A stretch of 64,000 bases of DNA from Lysobacter sp. ISL-50 (GTDB lineage: Bacteria > Pseudomonadota > Gammaproteobacteria > Xanthomonadales > Xanthomonadaceae). The stretch is taken from positions 1 to 64,000 of the forward strand of contig NZ_JAGGRI010000002.1 in assembly GCF_018612875.1 (NCBI RefSeq), in the 5' to 3' direction. The notes under the pieces are model-generated. The model made no database searches, was not told where the DNA came from, and saw nothing but the letters and a program-made list of their open reading frames with translations. The translations under genes and the position numbers were made by a program. Below, one piece after another: positions 46,528 to 64,000 of the stretch (the stretch's first letter is position 1; the number at the start of each line of letters is the position of its first letter).

Positions 46528-46565
46528 GCCTGACGGCTACGGTGAGCGGTCCGTAGCCGTCAGGC
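46528..46565 (-). other. Intergenic stem-loop between receptor and PraB-like gene
   Basis: Fifteen-base arms (46528-46542 and 46551-46565, gcctgacggctacgg and its complement) enclose an 8-base loop. No T run follows on the minus strand, so it may be a partial terminator or mRNA stabiliser setting unequal levels of the two genes. Confidence 0.7.
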
Positions 46566-46616
46566 TCTGCTCGTCGTCATCCCGTCCGCGAACGCGGCCG
46601 GGAGACGACACTCAAC

Positions 46617-50018
<3,402 letters not shown>

Positions 50019-50332
50019 TCGCTCTCCCCTCGGGTTGCGGGTCGTCTTTGATTGCGACCTGTCTTAAGTACAGACGCGACGGACATCAAAACCCGAACCT
50101 GCGAATGCACGCGGATTCGCATCGCGTCGTTGTTGAACCCGAGAGTTTAGTTTTGCGGTGCAACACCGCGCGACGCGACCGATGGCAGTGCGCTTGCAAC
50201 GGGCGCGTTGCTGCGTGCATCGGTGACAGCGCGATTGCGACTGTGCGCGAATCGGCGGATTCGCATTGCGCTGCAACACGGGCGATGCCACGAACGAGCC
50301 GGTGGCCGGCGAGAAAGCACGACCGTGCGGGA
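50019..50332. other. Upstream region of the TonB receptor
   Basis: No gene is seen in this ~314-base gap. It holds an imperfect palindrome CTGTCTTAAGTACAG at 50059-50073, and GCGAATC/GATTCGC hairpin repeats around 50100-50120 and 50247-50265. It should contain the receptor promoter and the end of the effector transcript. Confidence 0.5.
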
Positions 50333-52192
50333 TTACATCGCCAACTTCTGCGCGCCCTGACCCGGCCCGTTCATGCCGCGCGCCAGTTCCTGCTGCTGGC
50401 GTTGCGCCTCGGCGTTCTGGCTTTGCCGGATCGACTCGACCTGGCGATAGCGTTCGTCCGCCGGCATCGACAGCGCGTCGGCCGTGGTCATGTGGGCGTG
50501 GTGCGCGGCTTGATCGGGCGAGGCGTGACCGACGCGGTGCACATGCACGACTTCGCCCGCAGCCAAGCCCGCCGTGGCCTGGTTGAACGTCACCCGGATA
50601 TCGTCGTGCGCGGAGAACTTCATCTGCGCCGCACGCGTCAGCAGGCTGGCGCTGATGCGCTCGCTCTGCTCGTCCCACGGCTTGCCGATCCGCTGATCGA
50701 TGCCGCGCACGCTGTCGCGGATCTTGTCGAGCAGGGCGCGATCGTGGGCGTCGAGATCGGTTGGGTTGCGGGGCGGTGAAGCGATCGGGGGTGATGGAGA
50801 CGGTGGCGACTCAAGCGGAAACGGTGGGATCGGGCTGATGTGCTGGTGGCTGGCAGCGGTGTTCTGAAACAATCCCGCGATCGGTGGATTGGTGCCGGTG
50901 TTCAAGTAGGGCTGCGGTGTCGTGGCGTTGCTTGGCGGCAGCGTGATGCCGTTGCGCTCCAGCAAGTCTTCACGCAATTTCAGTTGCGATAAGTCGAGCT
51001 GCATCTGCGGAGCTATCCCGTGCACGGCATGGGCGTAGTTGCGCTCGAAGTGGATCGCACGGCTGACCGCGCCCGCGCCGTAGTAGTTGCGGTAGTCGGA
51101 ATCGCCGTGGTGGCCTATGCCGGTGGTTTGGTGGCTGGCTAAACCTGGTGTTCCTGCAGGTGGCTTGTCGAAATAGTTTTGCGCCTGGGCGGCAATGTTG
51201 CTCGGTGTTGGAGACAGTGTGGCGTCTGGGTTGAACGACAGGCCAGAGCGCGCCCGTGCTTGTTGTGGGTTAGTTGGACTTGGTTCGATAAAGTCGCTCA
51301 AACGGCGGTTGTTGATTCCCATCATGTCGGTGAGTGTCGCATTCGGGAGCGTTTGCTGCTTTTTACTGAGAAGAGCGTTCCATCCCGCGATTTGTGCTTT
51401 GGCCTCGTCATCGCGGCCGGCGCTGATCAGTTGGCCGACAGGCGCGGTGTAGTCGTTGATCGGGTTGCTGTCGGCGGCAATTGCCCTGGTGGCTGTATCG
51501 AAAGCCCGATAGGCGGCGACCTTGTCCGGATGATTGAACGCATGCTGCGTTTCATGCCCAAGAACGAAGGTCATGTCTGGTGAATCAACCCGCTGAAAGG
51601 TACTGGGTGATCGAGCAAGCACACTCGGCGGTAGACTCATGGTCTTGGTGTCACCGTTGTACGTACCGCCCGCAACTGTTCCGCTGAGCGGAGCGAAGTT
51701 CTCCAGCAGCATCCGATGATGCGTGTCGGTAGGGTCGGCCGTCGTTGCCGCTCGCTTCATTTCCACGGCCAGAGATGGAGCGCCGTTAATAGTGAATTGG
51801 AGATTGCTTACCATGTCTTGCGACACAGGTTGGACCGCTCCAGACGCGTCGGTATAAGTTCCGTGCGCGAAACGAACGCTCATTTCCTGCAGGCGCAATG
51901 TCGCGCGTAGGTCCGCACTCGCGGCCGTTCCAGTGGGTTGGAAGGCATTGAGTGGCAATGTCACCACGCCTGAGGTTTTGTCATATGTGCCGACGAGGTT
52001 AGAGCCGACCCCGCCTGCGGGCAGCGCAAAACCAGTCAGTTGATGATTGGCCGCCGCTTGGTTCAAACGCTTCAGCAGATCTGCGTCCACGCCGATGGTC
52101 GCCCGCAATTGCGCCTCATGATCGGGCGTGACGCCAGGTTGGCTGGCGAACTGCGCAATCGATGCTTGCAGTTGAGGGTTTGGAGACGGCAT
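50333..52192 (-). CDS. Type IV secretion effector: HExxH-type putative metallopeptidase with C-terminal XVIPCD
   Basis: This 619-aa protein has no signal peptide. The N-terminal ~300 residues hold FVLGHETQHAFNH (His213, Glu214, His217), a zinc-peptidase HExxH signature. The middle is Pro/Ser/Asn-rich and disordered-looking (about 440-490). Residues about 490-619 form the Xanthomonas VirD4-interacting domain: DAHDRALLDKIRDSVRGIDQ, PWDEQSERISASLLTRAAQM, FSAHDDIRVTF, a HRVGHAS strand, and a Gln-rich end (QSQNAEAQRQQQELARG). In known systems this domain directs effectors to the T4SS that kills rival Gram-negative cells. The putative immunity lipoprotein gene ends nine bases upstream. The peptidase target, probably in the envelope, cannot be read. 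No T4SS genes are in the window. Confidence 0.87.
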   Translation of the reverse strand: MPSPNPQLQASIAQFASQPGVTPDHEAQLRATIGVDADLLKRLNQAAANHQLTGFALPAGGVGSNLVGTYDKTSGVVTLPLNAFQPTGTAASADLRATLRLQEMSVRFAHGTYTDASGAVQPVSQDMVSNLQFTINGAPSLAVEMKRAATTADPTDTHHRMLLENFAPLSGTVAGGTYNGDTKTMSLPPSVLARSPSTFQRVDSPDMTFVLGHETQHAFNHPDKVAAYRAFDTATRAIAADSNPINDYTAPVGQLISAGRDDEAKAQIAGWNALLSKKQQTLPNATLTDMMGINNRRLSDFIEPSPTNPQQARARSGLSFNPDATLSPTPSNIAAQAQNYFDKPPAGTPGLASHQTTGIGHHGDSDYRNYYGAGAVSRAIHFERNYAHAVHGIAPQMQLDLSQLKLREDLLERNGITLPPSNATTPQPYLNTGTNPPIAGLFQNTAASHQHISPIPPFPLESPPSPSPPIASPPRNPTDLDAHDRALLDKIRDSVRGIDQRIGKPWDEQSERISASLLTRAAQMKFSAHDDIRVTFNQATAGLAAGEVVHVHRVGHASPDQAAHHAHMTTADALSMPADERYRQVESIRQSQNAEAQRQQQELARGMNGPGQGAQKLAM

Positions 52193-52201
52193 GGATCAAT
52201 C

Positions 52202-52876
52202 TCAAAATTCGTTGATGCTGATGAATTCGACGCAGGCGTGATTGAGCTTGGATTCCGGAGAATTTGCTTCGCGTCTTTCGGCAATCTGGACATGCACATT
52301 GTTTCGTGAGTAATGCAGCGAAACTATCCGGCCAATTTCGTCATAAGTGGGCGTTTCGTTCTTGAATCCCATGTCATTCAAGGTTGCGTCATAGGCTTTG
52401 TAGTCCAGTCTGCAGACCGGTCCCATGTCTTCCAATAGGCCTCTGTCGATTCGCTCCTTTTCGTTATGAAACTCCAGTTTCGCATTCGTAAGTTCGCGAT
52501 ATTTCGGGTTGATGCTATAGCTGAAACTGTATTGCCACCCAGACTCCGGCAGGCTCATGGTCAAGAAGCTGCCGTGGGTCTCGGGGGTGTTGACCATCGG
52601 CAGTTGCATTACTTGGTCGATGCGTTCGGCCGAAAGTTCATCGAATGACTTCAAGCTGTCGGCCAGCTTCAAGAACCGCCGCCCAATTTCCTCCGGCGTC
52701 AACTCGGGATGCTCGGCCAGCGTGCTGGGCTGATAAGGCGCGGGCGAGGCGGTGTTCACGGCAGCTACCTCCCTGGATGCTGGGGCCGGAGTCTTCGGCG
52801 CGGGCGAATGCGCGCATGCTGCGAGCGAAAGTACAGCGAGCGCTGACAACGAAAAGCGGGAAATTGGATATCTCAT
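52202..52876 (-). CDS. Lipoprotein, candidate immunity protein for the T4SS effector
   Basis: The signal peptide MRYPISRFSLSALAVLSL ends in lipobox LAAC, so the mature protein should be lipidated and periplasmic. I use ATG 52876; a GTG at 52906 would spoil the signal. The mature part has a Pro/Ala linker, then a mixed alpha/beta domain (LTPEEIGRRFLKLADSLKSF, SLPESGWQYSFSYSINPKYR, EIGRIVSLHYSRNNVHVQI). It has a nine-base gap to the XVIPCD effector gene downstream. Cognate immunity proteins (X-Tfi) of Xanthomonadaceae T4SS effectors are exactly such lipoproteins encoded beside the effector. The family itself is not one I recognise. Length is 224 aa. Confidence 0.8.
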   Translation of the reverse strand: MRYPISRFSLSALAVLSLAACAHSPAPKTPAPASREVAAVNTASPAPYQPSTLAEHPELTPEEIGRRFLKLADSLKSFDELSAERIDQVMQLPMVNTPETHGSFLTMSLPESGWQYSFSYSINPKYRELTNAKLEFHNEKERIDRGLLEDMGPVCRLDYKAYDATLNDMGFKNETPTYDEIGRIVSLHYSRNNVHVQIAERREANSPESKLNHACVEFISINEF

Positions 52877-53350
52877 CAAGAGAGCGTCCGTTGAACTCGA
52901 GGCCACTGGGAGACAAGGTCACCACTAGGGTGGCCTTATCGTGGATGGCGACGATACTTGATCTTGTGCGGATGAGCCGCGGATAGCCGGAATATGCCAC
53001 AGGCCGATTCAGATGAAAGGCCGCACATAGGTGACCATCGAAAACAGTGCGATCGCCATACGCAGCAGCGCACATAATCTATGTGGGCTCGCACGGAAGG
53101 CGCGCACTCCGTCCGCAAGTCCACTTGCGTCTGCGTGCAAAAGTCGTCGAATAGCGCTCACGCCGACTGACTCAGAGCAGCCTCAGCCACTCAATATGGG
53201 CATCATGCCAGCACCACAGTCACGCGCTAAGCCGCGCGACATCCGCAAGTTCAGCGGCAACCCACGCCGAACCAAGACCTGAGGCCGGCATCCAACACCA
53301 GCCTCACTCCAAGACCGCATCCCCACGCGGCCGATACGCAACCCCGGCCC
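52877..53350. other. Gap between the FecR gene and the effector pair
   Basis: About 470 bases with no gene I trust. A short plus-strand frame at 53031-53282 has no family features and poor start context. Base composition is a little lower than the flanks. This is the left junction of the effector/immunity pair and may keep a remnant of how it was inserted, but I find no repeat or integrase trace. Confidence 0.45.
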
Positions 53351-54430
53351 TCATCCCCGAACCGGCGGCAGCGGCTTCAACACGATGGTGCCGCTCTCCG
53401 CCGAGGTGTGCTCGATCGGGAAATACGCGGTCAGCGCTTCGACGAAGGTGCTGGTGTCGCCGGTGTTGAACGCGCCGCTGATCTTCAGCGACGCCAGGTG
53501 CGAGTCGCTCAGCACGATCTGTTTGCGCGAATAGCGGTTCATCTCGGTGATCGCGTCTTCCAGGCGCTCGTTCTCGAACACGATCTGGCCATGGCGCCAG
53601 CTGACCACGCGCTTGACGTCGGCGCTGCGCACTTGCGGGCGGGTCTTGGCGACGGCGATGAATTGCTGGCCCGGCTGCAGTTCGTCCAGCAGCGGCGCGG
53701 CGCCGGCCGGGGCCTTGCTGCGCGCGCTGTCGCGGGTGACGGTGACGCGGCCTTCCAGCAAGGTCACTTCGAAGGCGCGCTTGGACAGGTAGACGTCGAA
53801 TTCGGTGCCCAGCGCGGTCACCTGGCGGCCGGCGGCGCTGACCACGAACGGGCGGCTGCGGTCCTTGGCGACCTTGAACAAGGCCTGCCCGCGTTCCAGT
53901 GTCACCGCGCGGATGCCGGCCTGGTAATGCGCCGAGATCCGGCTGTCGGTGTTGAGCGTGATCACCGAGCCGTCGTCCAGGGTCACCACCGAGCGTTGGC
54001 CGACGCCGGTCTGGTAGACGTTGCCGGCGATCGCGTCGTCGCTGCCGGGCGCGGTCTTCCACGGCGCGTCCATGTTCATCGCCAGCACGCCCAGGCCGGC
54101 GACGGCCAGCAGCGAGGCGGCGATCGCGCCCCAGCGCGCGCTGCGCGTGCGGCGTGCGCCGGCCTTCGCCACGCGCGCCATGGTTTCCTCGCGCAGGGCC
54201 TGCATTTCCGGAGTGTGGGCGAGCGAAACCGCGAGGGCGTGAGCGGCTTGCACGCGCTCGAACGCCGCCGCGTGTTCCGGCGACTGGCCGCGCCAGGCCT
54301 CGAACGAGGCATGGGTCTGTTGATTGGGGGTCTCGCGCAGCACCTCGCTCCACCAGGCGGCGACTTCATCGACGCACTCCGGCGCAAGCTCCGCCGAGCC
54401 CTCCCACATTGGCGAGATTTTACATTTCAT
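53351..54430 (-). CDS. FecR-family transmembrane anti-sigma regulator
   Basis: This inner-membrane regulator has 359 aa. The cytoplasmic DUF4880-type domain covers residues about 18-70 (CVDEVAAWWSEVLRETPNQQ). A membrane helix lies at about 100-118 (WGAIAASLLAVAGLGVLAM). The periplasmic FecR domain has GQRSVVTLDDGSVITLNTDS, LERGQALFKVAKDRSRPF and VTALGTEFDVYLSKRAFEVT, and the DUF4974-like C-terminus is FEVEALTAYFPIEHT-like. It follows the sigma gene by 139 bases. Its expected receptor partner at 46617-50018 is separated by the effector/immunity pair. Confidence 0.92.
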   Translation of the reverse strand: MKCKISPMWEGSAELAPECVDEVAAWWSEVLRETPNQQTHASFEAWRGQSPEHAAAFERVQAAHALAVSLAHTPEMQALREETMARVAKAGARRTRSARWGAIAASLLAVAGLGVLAMNMDAPWKTAPGSDDAIAGNVYQTGVGQRSVVTLDDGSVITLNTDSRISAHYQAGIRAVTLERGQALFKVAKDRSRPFVVSAAGRQVTALGTEFDVYLSKRAFEVTLLEGRVTVTRDSARSKAPAGAAPLLDELQPGQQFIAVAKTRPQVRSADVKRVVSWRHGQIVFENERLEDAITEMNRYSRKQIVLSDSHLASLKISGAFNTGDTSTFVEALTAYFPIEHTSAESGTIVLKPLPPVRG

Positions 54431-54569
54431 CTGGTGTTACCTCTCAGCAAGACCCGGTCCACGTTTTTCAGCCCCATCGGACCTGCGAGTCGATCCGTGC
54501 CGGCCCGCCCGATCCAAGCATGCGCGTTCGCACACATTGCGCCCGCCGTCGCGGCCCGGCCGGCGCCAA

Positions 54570-55142
54570 TCAGTCCTGCTCTCCCGCCTTGTCCACCACG
54601 CGGCCCAACTGCGCCAGCGCCTTGGCCATGTGCTTTTCGATCGCCCGCACCGATATGCCCATCATGACCGCGATTTCCGCATATTTCTTCTTCTCCAGCG
54701 CGCGCAGCACGAACACGTCGCGGGTGCGTTCGGGCAGCCCGCGCAGCACCGCATTGACCCGTTTAATCTCTTCCTTACCCAGTAAGACGCGCTCCGGCGA
54801 AATATCCGTAGCAGGCTGATGCATTTCGGCGTCGAAAGATTCATGGGCGTCCTGGGCCCGGGCCCGCCGGCGCCGCCCCCAGTCGCGCAGGGTGTTGGCC
54901 GCGACCTGGAATACGTACTGTTCCACGTGTTCGATCGGGCCGCCGCGGGCGCGCCGGATCAGGTGCAGGAAGACCTCCTGGGTCAGGTCCTCGACCTCGG
55001 CGGCGTCCTTCACGCGCTTGGAGAAGAAGCCGCGCAGCGGCATGCGATAACGCAGCGACACGTTATTCCACTGCTTGACGCAATCCTCTCCGTACTCGGC
55101 TAGCGATGCGGACTCTTGCGGCCATGACGCCGGATCGGTCAT
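54570..55142 (-). CDS. ECF RNA polymerase sigma factor
   Basis: This FecI-type sigma factor has 190 aa from the chosen ATG at 55142 (MTDPASW), which has GGGGA nine bases upstream. ATGs at 55157 and 55244 are alternatives. Region 2 is RYRMPLRGFFSKRVKDAAEV, EDLTQEVFLHLIRRARGG and VEQYVFQVAANTLRDWGRRR. Region 4 is VLRGLPERTRDVFVLRALEK and KYAEIAVMMGISVRAIEKHM. It probably directs RNA polymerase to the STN-type receptor gene on this strand. Confidence 0.9.
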   Translation of the reverse strand: MTDPASWPQESASLAEYGEDCVKQWNNVSLRYRMPLRGFFSKRVKDAAEVEDLTQEVFLHLIRRARGGPIEHVEQYVFQVAANTLRDWGRRRRARAQDAHESFDAEMHQPATDISPERVLLGKEEIKRVNAVLRGLPERTRDVFVLRALEKKKYAEIAVMMGISVRAIEKHMAKALAQLGRVVDKAGEQD

Positions 55143-55313
55143 TGTCTGTATCCCCATACCGCATGGAATGGTGCTGGCCGTAGCGGCCCGCGTATCGGCG
55201 CGATCCTCCGCACGGGCGATCGCCCGGGCGGTGCGGCCAACCATCGCGCACCGCGTCTGCGGATCACCGCCGGACGATGCGTTCTTGCAACGTGTTCGGC
55301 ATCGATCGCCGAG

Positions 55314-56177
55314 TTACCGCACCGGCAAGGCTTCGGTTCCCCCAACCGCCGCGGCCGGCTCGGCCGCGTTCGCATCGCCCACTACTTTTTCCGCCCACGG
55401 CGGCAGGATTCCACGCGGCTTGCGCAGCGCGGGCGAATCGCCCTCGGCCCGCATCCTGGAATCGGTCGCCTGCGCGGCGGCGGCGGCCAGGGCCATGACC
55501 TGCTCGACGCCGCGGATCTGTTCGCCGTTGTCGAAGCGCGTGGTCAGCATCGGCGAGACGAACGCGATCAGCCGCGCCAGCATCAGCGAATCGCTGACCG
55601 GCTCGCCCATGCACATCGCCGAGATCAACTCGTCCATGTCTTCGCTGGCGAGCACGCCGGCCAGCGCCTTGAGGGCGAAATGCAGGCGCATGCCCAGCTC
55701 GTTGCGCGACAGGTGCGGCAAGGCGCGCGCGAAGGCTTCGAAGAAGCGCTCGTAGATCGGTTGATAGTGTTCGTGCAGATAGTCGCGGATGAACGGCGAG
55801 GGATCGCTGTAGACGCGTCCGAGCAAGCGCATGAAGGCGATGCCGCCGGCGCTGTCGCGGCTGAGCCGCACGGCCGGGACGAACAGCACGCCGAACACCG
55901 CCGAGGCGTCCATGGCCTGTTCGCCGTAGCGCGCTTCGCACACCGACAGCAGTTGCAGGCGTTCCTGATTGAGCCGGTCCAGGCGCGCCGACAGCAGTTC
56001 CTGGACCAGGGCTTCCTTGCTGCCGAAGTGGTAGTTCACCGCCGCCAGGTTGACCTTGGCGTGGCTGGTGATCTGGCGCAGCGACATGCCTTCGTAGCCG
56101 TGCCTGATGAACAGCAGTTCCGCCGCTTCGAGCAGGCGTCCCCGGGTATTGCCTGGACTAGCACTGTGACTGTTCAC
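55314..56177 (-). CDS. TetR-family regulator, PsrA-like
   Basis: This repressor-type regulator has 287 aa. The N-terminal HTH domain covers residues about 10-55: GRLLEAAELLFIRHGYEGMS, LRQITSHAKVNLAAVNYHFG and SKEALVQELL. The NLAAVNYHFGSKEAL recognition region is close to that of PsrA, the Pseudomonas regulator that senses long-chain fatty acids, and the C-terminal domain has similar length. The last ~40 residues are an Ala/Pro-rich extension. An imperfect palindrome at 56235-56256, upstream of its start, may be its own operator. It stands alone. Regulation of beta-oxidation genes is a family-based guess. Confidence 0.85.
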   Translation of the reverse strand: MNSHSASPGNTRGRLLEAAELLFIRHGYEGMSLRQITSHAKVNLAAVNYHFGSKEALVQELLSARLDRLNQERLQLLSVCEARYGEQAMDASAVFGVLFVPAVRLSRDSAGGIAFMRLLGRVYSDPSPFIRDYLHEHYQPIYERFFEAFARALPHLSRNELGMRLHFALKALAGVLASEDMDELISAMCMGEPVSDSLMLARLIAFVSPMLTTRFDNGEQIRGVEQVMALAAAAAQATDSRMRAEGDSPALRKPRGILPPWAEKVVGDANAAEPAAAVGGTEALPVR

Positions 56178-56234
56178 GGCCGATATCCGGGGATGGCTCC
56201 AGCTCGATCAGCTGAGGGGTTGCTCCAATTCATG

Positions 56235-56256
56235 GTTTGAATACCCGAATTGAAAC
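56235..56256. promoter_or_regulatory. Possible TetR/PsrA-like operator
   Basis: The halves GTTTGAATACC and CGAATTGAAAC are symmetric at 18 of 22 positions. The GTTT/AAAC ends recall the fatty-acid regulator sites of the PsrA group. It lies about 60 bases upstream of the TetR start, a place suited to autoregulation. Confidence 0.45.
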
Positions 56257-56487
56257 GGCTGTTAGCCTAATCAGATCAAATCGGCCGATGCACGCTGCAG
56301 CGCAATATTTGTGATCGATGTGTGCAGTATTTCGTAGCGCCACGTCTCGGTCCGATCCCCCAAGTCGCTGATTCCACGATCAATGGAGTAGTCGTTTAGC
56401 GGCGTTTGGTGTTTGCGTGTGGCTGAGTTGAGCGGGTGCCTTTGAACGTGCATCGCGTCCACGCCCGCATCCCTTAGCTCTTGCAGT

Positions 56488-56617
56488 TCCCCCCTTTGAA
56501 AAAGGGGGGGGCAGGGGGGATTCGCTTTTGCTCTGCCCGCAAAGCCAATCCCCCGCGCCATCAATGGATAAGGCTTCGAGCTATCGCCGGGCGCGGGCCC
56601 CCTTTTTCAAAGGGGGC
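56488..56617. repeat. Inverted-repeat element with CCCCCTTTGAAAAAGGGGG ends
   Basis: One hairpin (56489-56509) and its near mirror (56598-56617) bracket about 90 bases that themselves hold GGGGGATT/AATCCCCC arms. This is a common non-coding element type in Xanthomonadaceae; no transposase is present. Confidence 0.75.
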
Positions 56618-56760
56618 AACCATTTGCGCGATCGGATTCGGTGCGGGCCCGTCCACTTGCTTGGGCAACTGCTGCGAGATGCCTGTAGCGACGCCGCCGT
56701 GATCAGCCCAGCCCGCTGCCTTCCATCCATGTTGCGCTGCAGCTTGCGTCGCCCGTGACC

Positions 56761-56779
56761 TGATAAATACTATTTATCA
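56761..56779. promoter_or_regulatory. AT-rich perfect palindrome, likely operator of the galactoside operon
   Basis: The 19 bases tgataaatactatttatca are perfectly symmetric around the central C, in a region otherwise rich in G/C. It lies 123 bases before the receptor start, a usual place for a repressor site over the promoter. The cognate regulator (LacI or GntR type) is not in the window. Confidence 0.65.
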
Positions 56780-56901
56780 TACAAATAGGAATTCAGTCGG
56801 CGCGGGCCTTTGGAGCAGCGTCGGCAGGGAGGGGGCCGATGACAGGGGCGGCCCGGGGGATCGTCAACCAACAGCCGCGGTTGTTCGCGAGGGGCAGGGT
56901 A

Positions 56902-63759
<6,858 letters not shown>

Positions 63760-63763
<4 letters not shown>

Positions 63764-64000
63764 TCGAGCCGTCTATGGATTGGAGAACCCAGCGCCCGTT
63801 GATCGCGATCCTGCGCGGCATCACGCCGGCGCAGATCGAGGCGCACGTCGAGGCATTGATCGACGCCGGCATCAGCCTGATCGAGATTCCCACCAACTCG
63901 CCGCAATGGCTGCGCAGCGTCGAGCTCGCGGTCGCCGCGGCCGGAACGCGCGCGCTGATCGGCGCCGGCACGGTGCTGAATCGCGACGACGTGGACGCGT
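63760..64000 (+). CDS. dgoA: 2-dehydro-3-deoxy-6-phosphogalactonate aldolase, N-terminal part
   Basis: The ATG overlaps the SDR stop by four bases, so it is translationally coupled. The 80 codons seen read RPLIAILRGITPAQIEAHVE, LIDAGISLIEIPTNSPQWLR and ALIGAGTVLNRDDVDA, the KDPG/KDPGal aldolase family. The galactonate branch is indicated by IPTNSP and the operon. Catalytic Glu42 is in place, and the Schiff-base Lys lies beyond the window. It splits KDPGal to pyruvate and glyceraldehyde 3-phosphate. The remaining path genes (kinase, dehydratase, lactonase) are expected downstream. Confidence 0.9.

Larger units (their letters stand above)
56178..56901. other. Long intergenic region between TetR gene and galactoside operon
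   Basis: No gene in about 720 bases. It holds a TetR-type palindrome (56235-56256), an inverted-repeat element (56488-56617) and an AT-rich perfect palindrome (56761-56779) before the receptor operon. Confidence 0.6.

Noticed and set aside
53031-53282. 83-residue plus-strand frame before the effector pair
   Set aside because: No recognisable features, weak start context and unlike host codon use; kept only as part of a described gap.

Overview
This is a high-G+C gammaproteobacterial chromosome segment, most likely Lysobacter or a close relative in the Xanthomonadaceae. The signs are dense palindromic REP elements built on one core (cggggctgaagcccc), FecI/FecR/TonB-receptor surface-signalling modules, a Xanthomonas/Caulobacter-type TonB receptor, a giant Rhs/YD-repeat toxin protein, and a type IV secretion effector with the Xanthomonas VirD4-interacting C-terminal domain. 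No rRNA, tRNA, CRISPR array or intact transposase was seen.

Left part (1-22.8 kb), mostly housekeeping and nutrient genes. In order: a hypothetical protein, a Tat-exported multicopper oxidase, a lipoprotein FKBP isomerase, a purple-acid-phosphatase-like metallophosphoesterase, and two divergent GH29 alpha-L-fucosidase genes. The end of the second fucosidase gene plus a REP pair has been amplified into five tandem ~208-bp units. Next come a yybP-ykoY (manganese) riboswitch with its TerC-family membrane protein, an AlkD-like DNA glycosylase with a histone-H1-like tail, a cyanophycinase/isoaspartyl-peptidase pair, a sigma/FecR/TonB-receptor trio, trans-aconitate methyltransferase, a TPR protein and a second REP array.

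Middle part (22.8-42.6 kb), accessory. One 5004-residue Rhs/YD-repeat protein fills 15 kb. It has two non-YD insertions, a LysM domain, a Gly/Ala-rich hydrophobic segment and a variable C-terminus that looks like an ADP-ribosyltransferase toxin. Two small genes follow immediately in the same lower-G+C patch and are the immunity candidates. After a YjbR-like gene comes a CBM6/beta-helix secreted protein broken by an amber codon where a Trp is expected, then a small exported protein.

Right part (42.6-64 kb). It starts with two paralogous membrane-anchored proteins of unknown function. A minus-strand cluster of two exported proteins and a TonB receptor follows. Beyond these sit an antibacterial type IV effector (HExxH domain plus XVIPCD) and its lipoprotein immunity candidate, lying between that receptor and the FecR/sigma genes that may control it. 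After a PsrA-like TetR regulator, a TonB receptor, GH2 beta-galactosidase, SDR dehydrogenase and DgoA-type aldolase (cut by the window end) form a galactoside uptake and De Ley-Doudoroff galactose oxidation operon, preceded by an AT-rich perfect palindrome that is a likely operator.

Two independent contact- or secretion-dependent antagonism modules (Rhs/ART and T4SS effector) therefore lie within 30 kb. The least characterised material is the Rhs toxin tip with its zinc-ribbon neighbour, the receptor-linked exported proteins, and the gene-tail/REP amplification.
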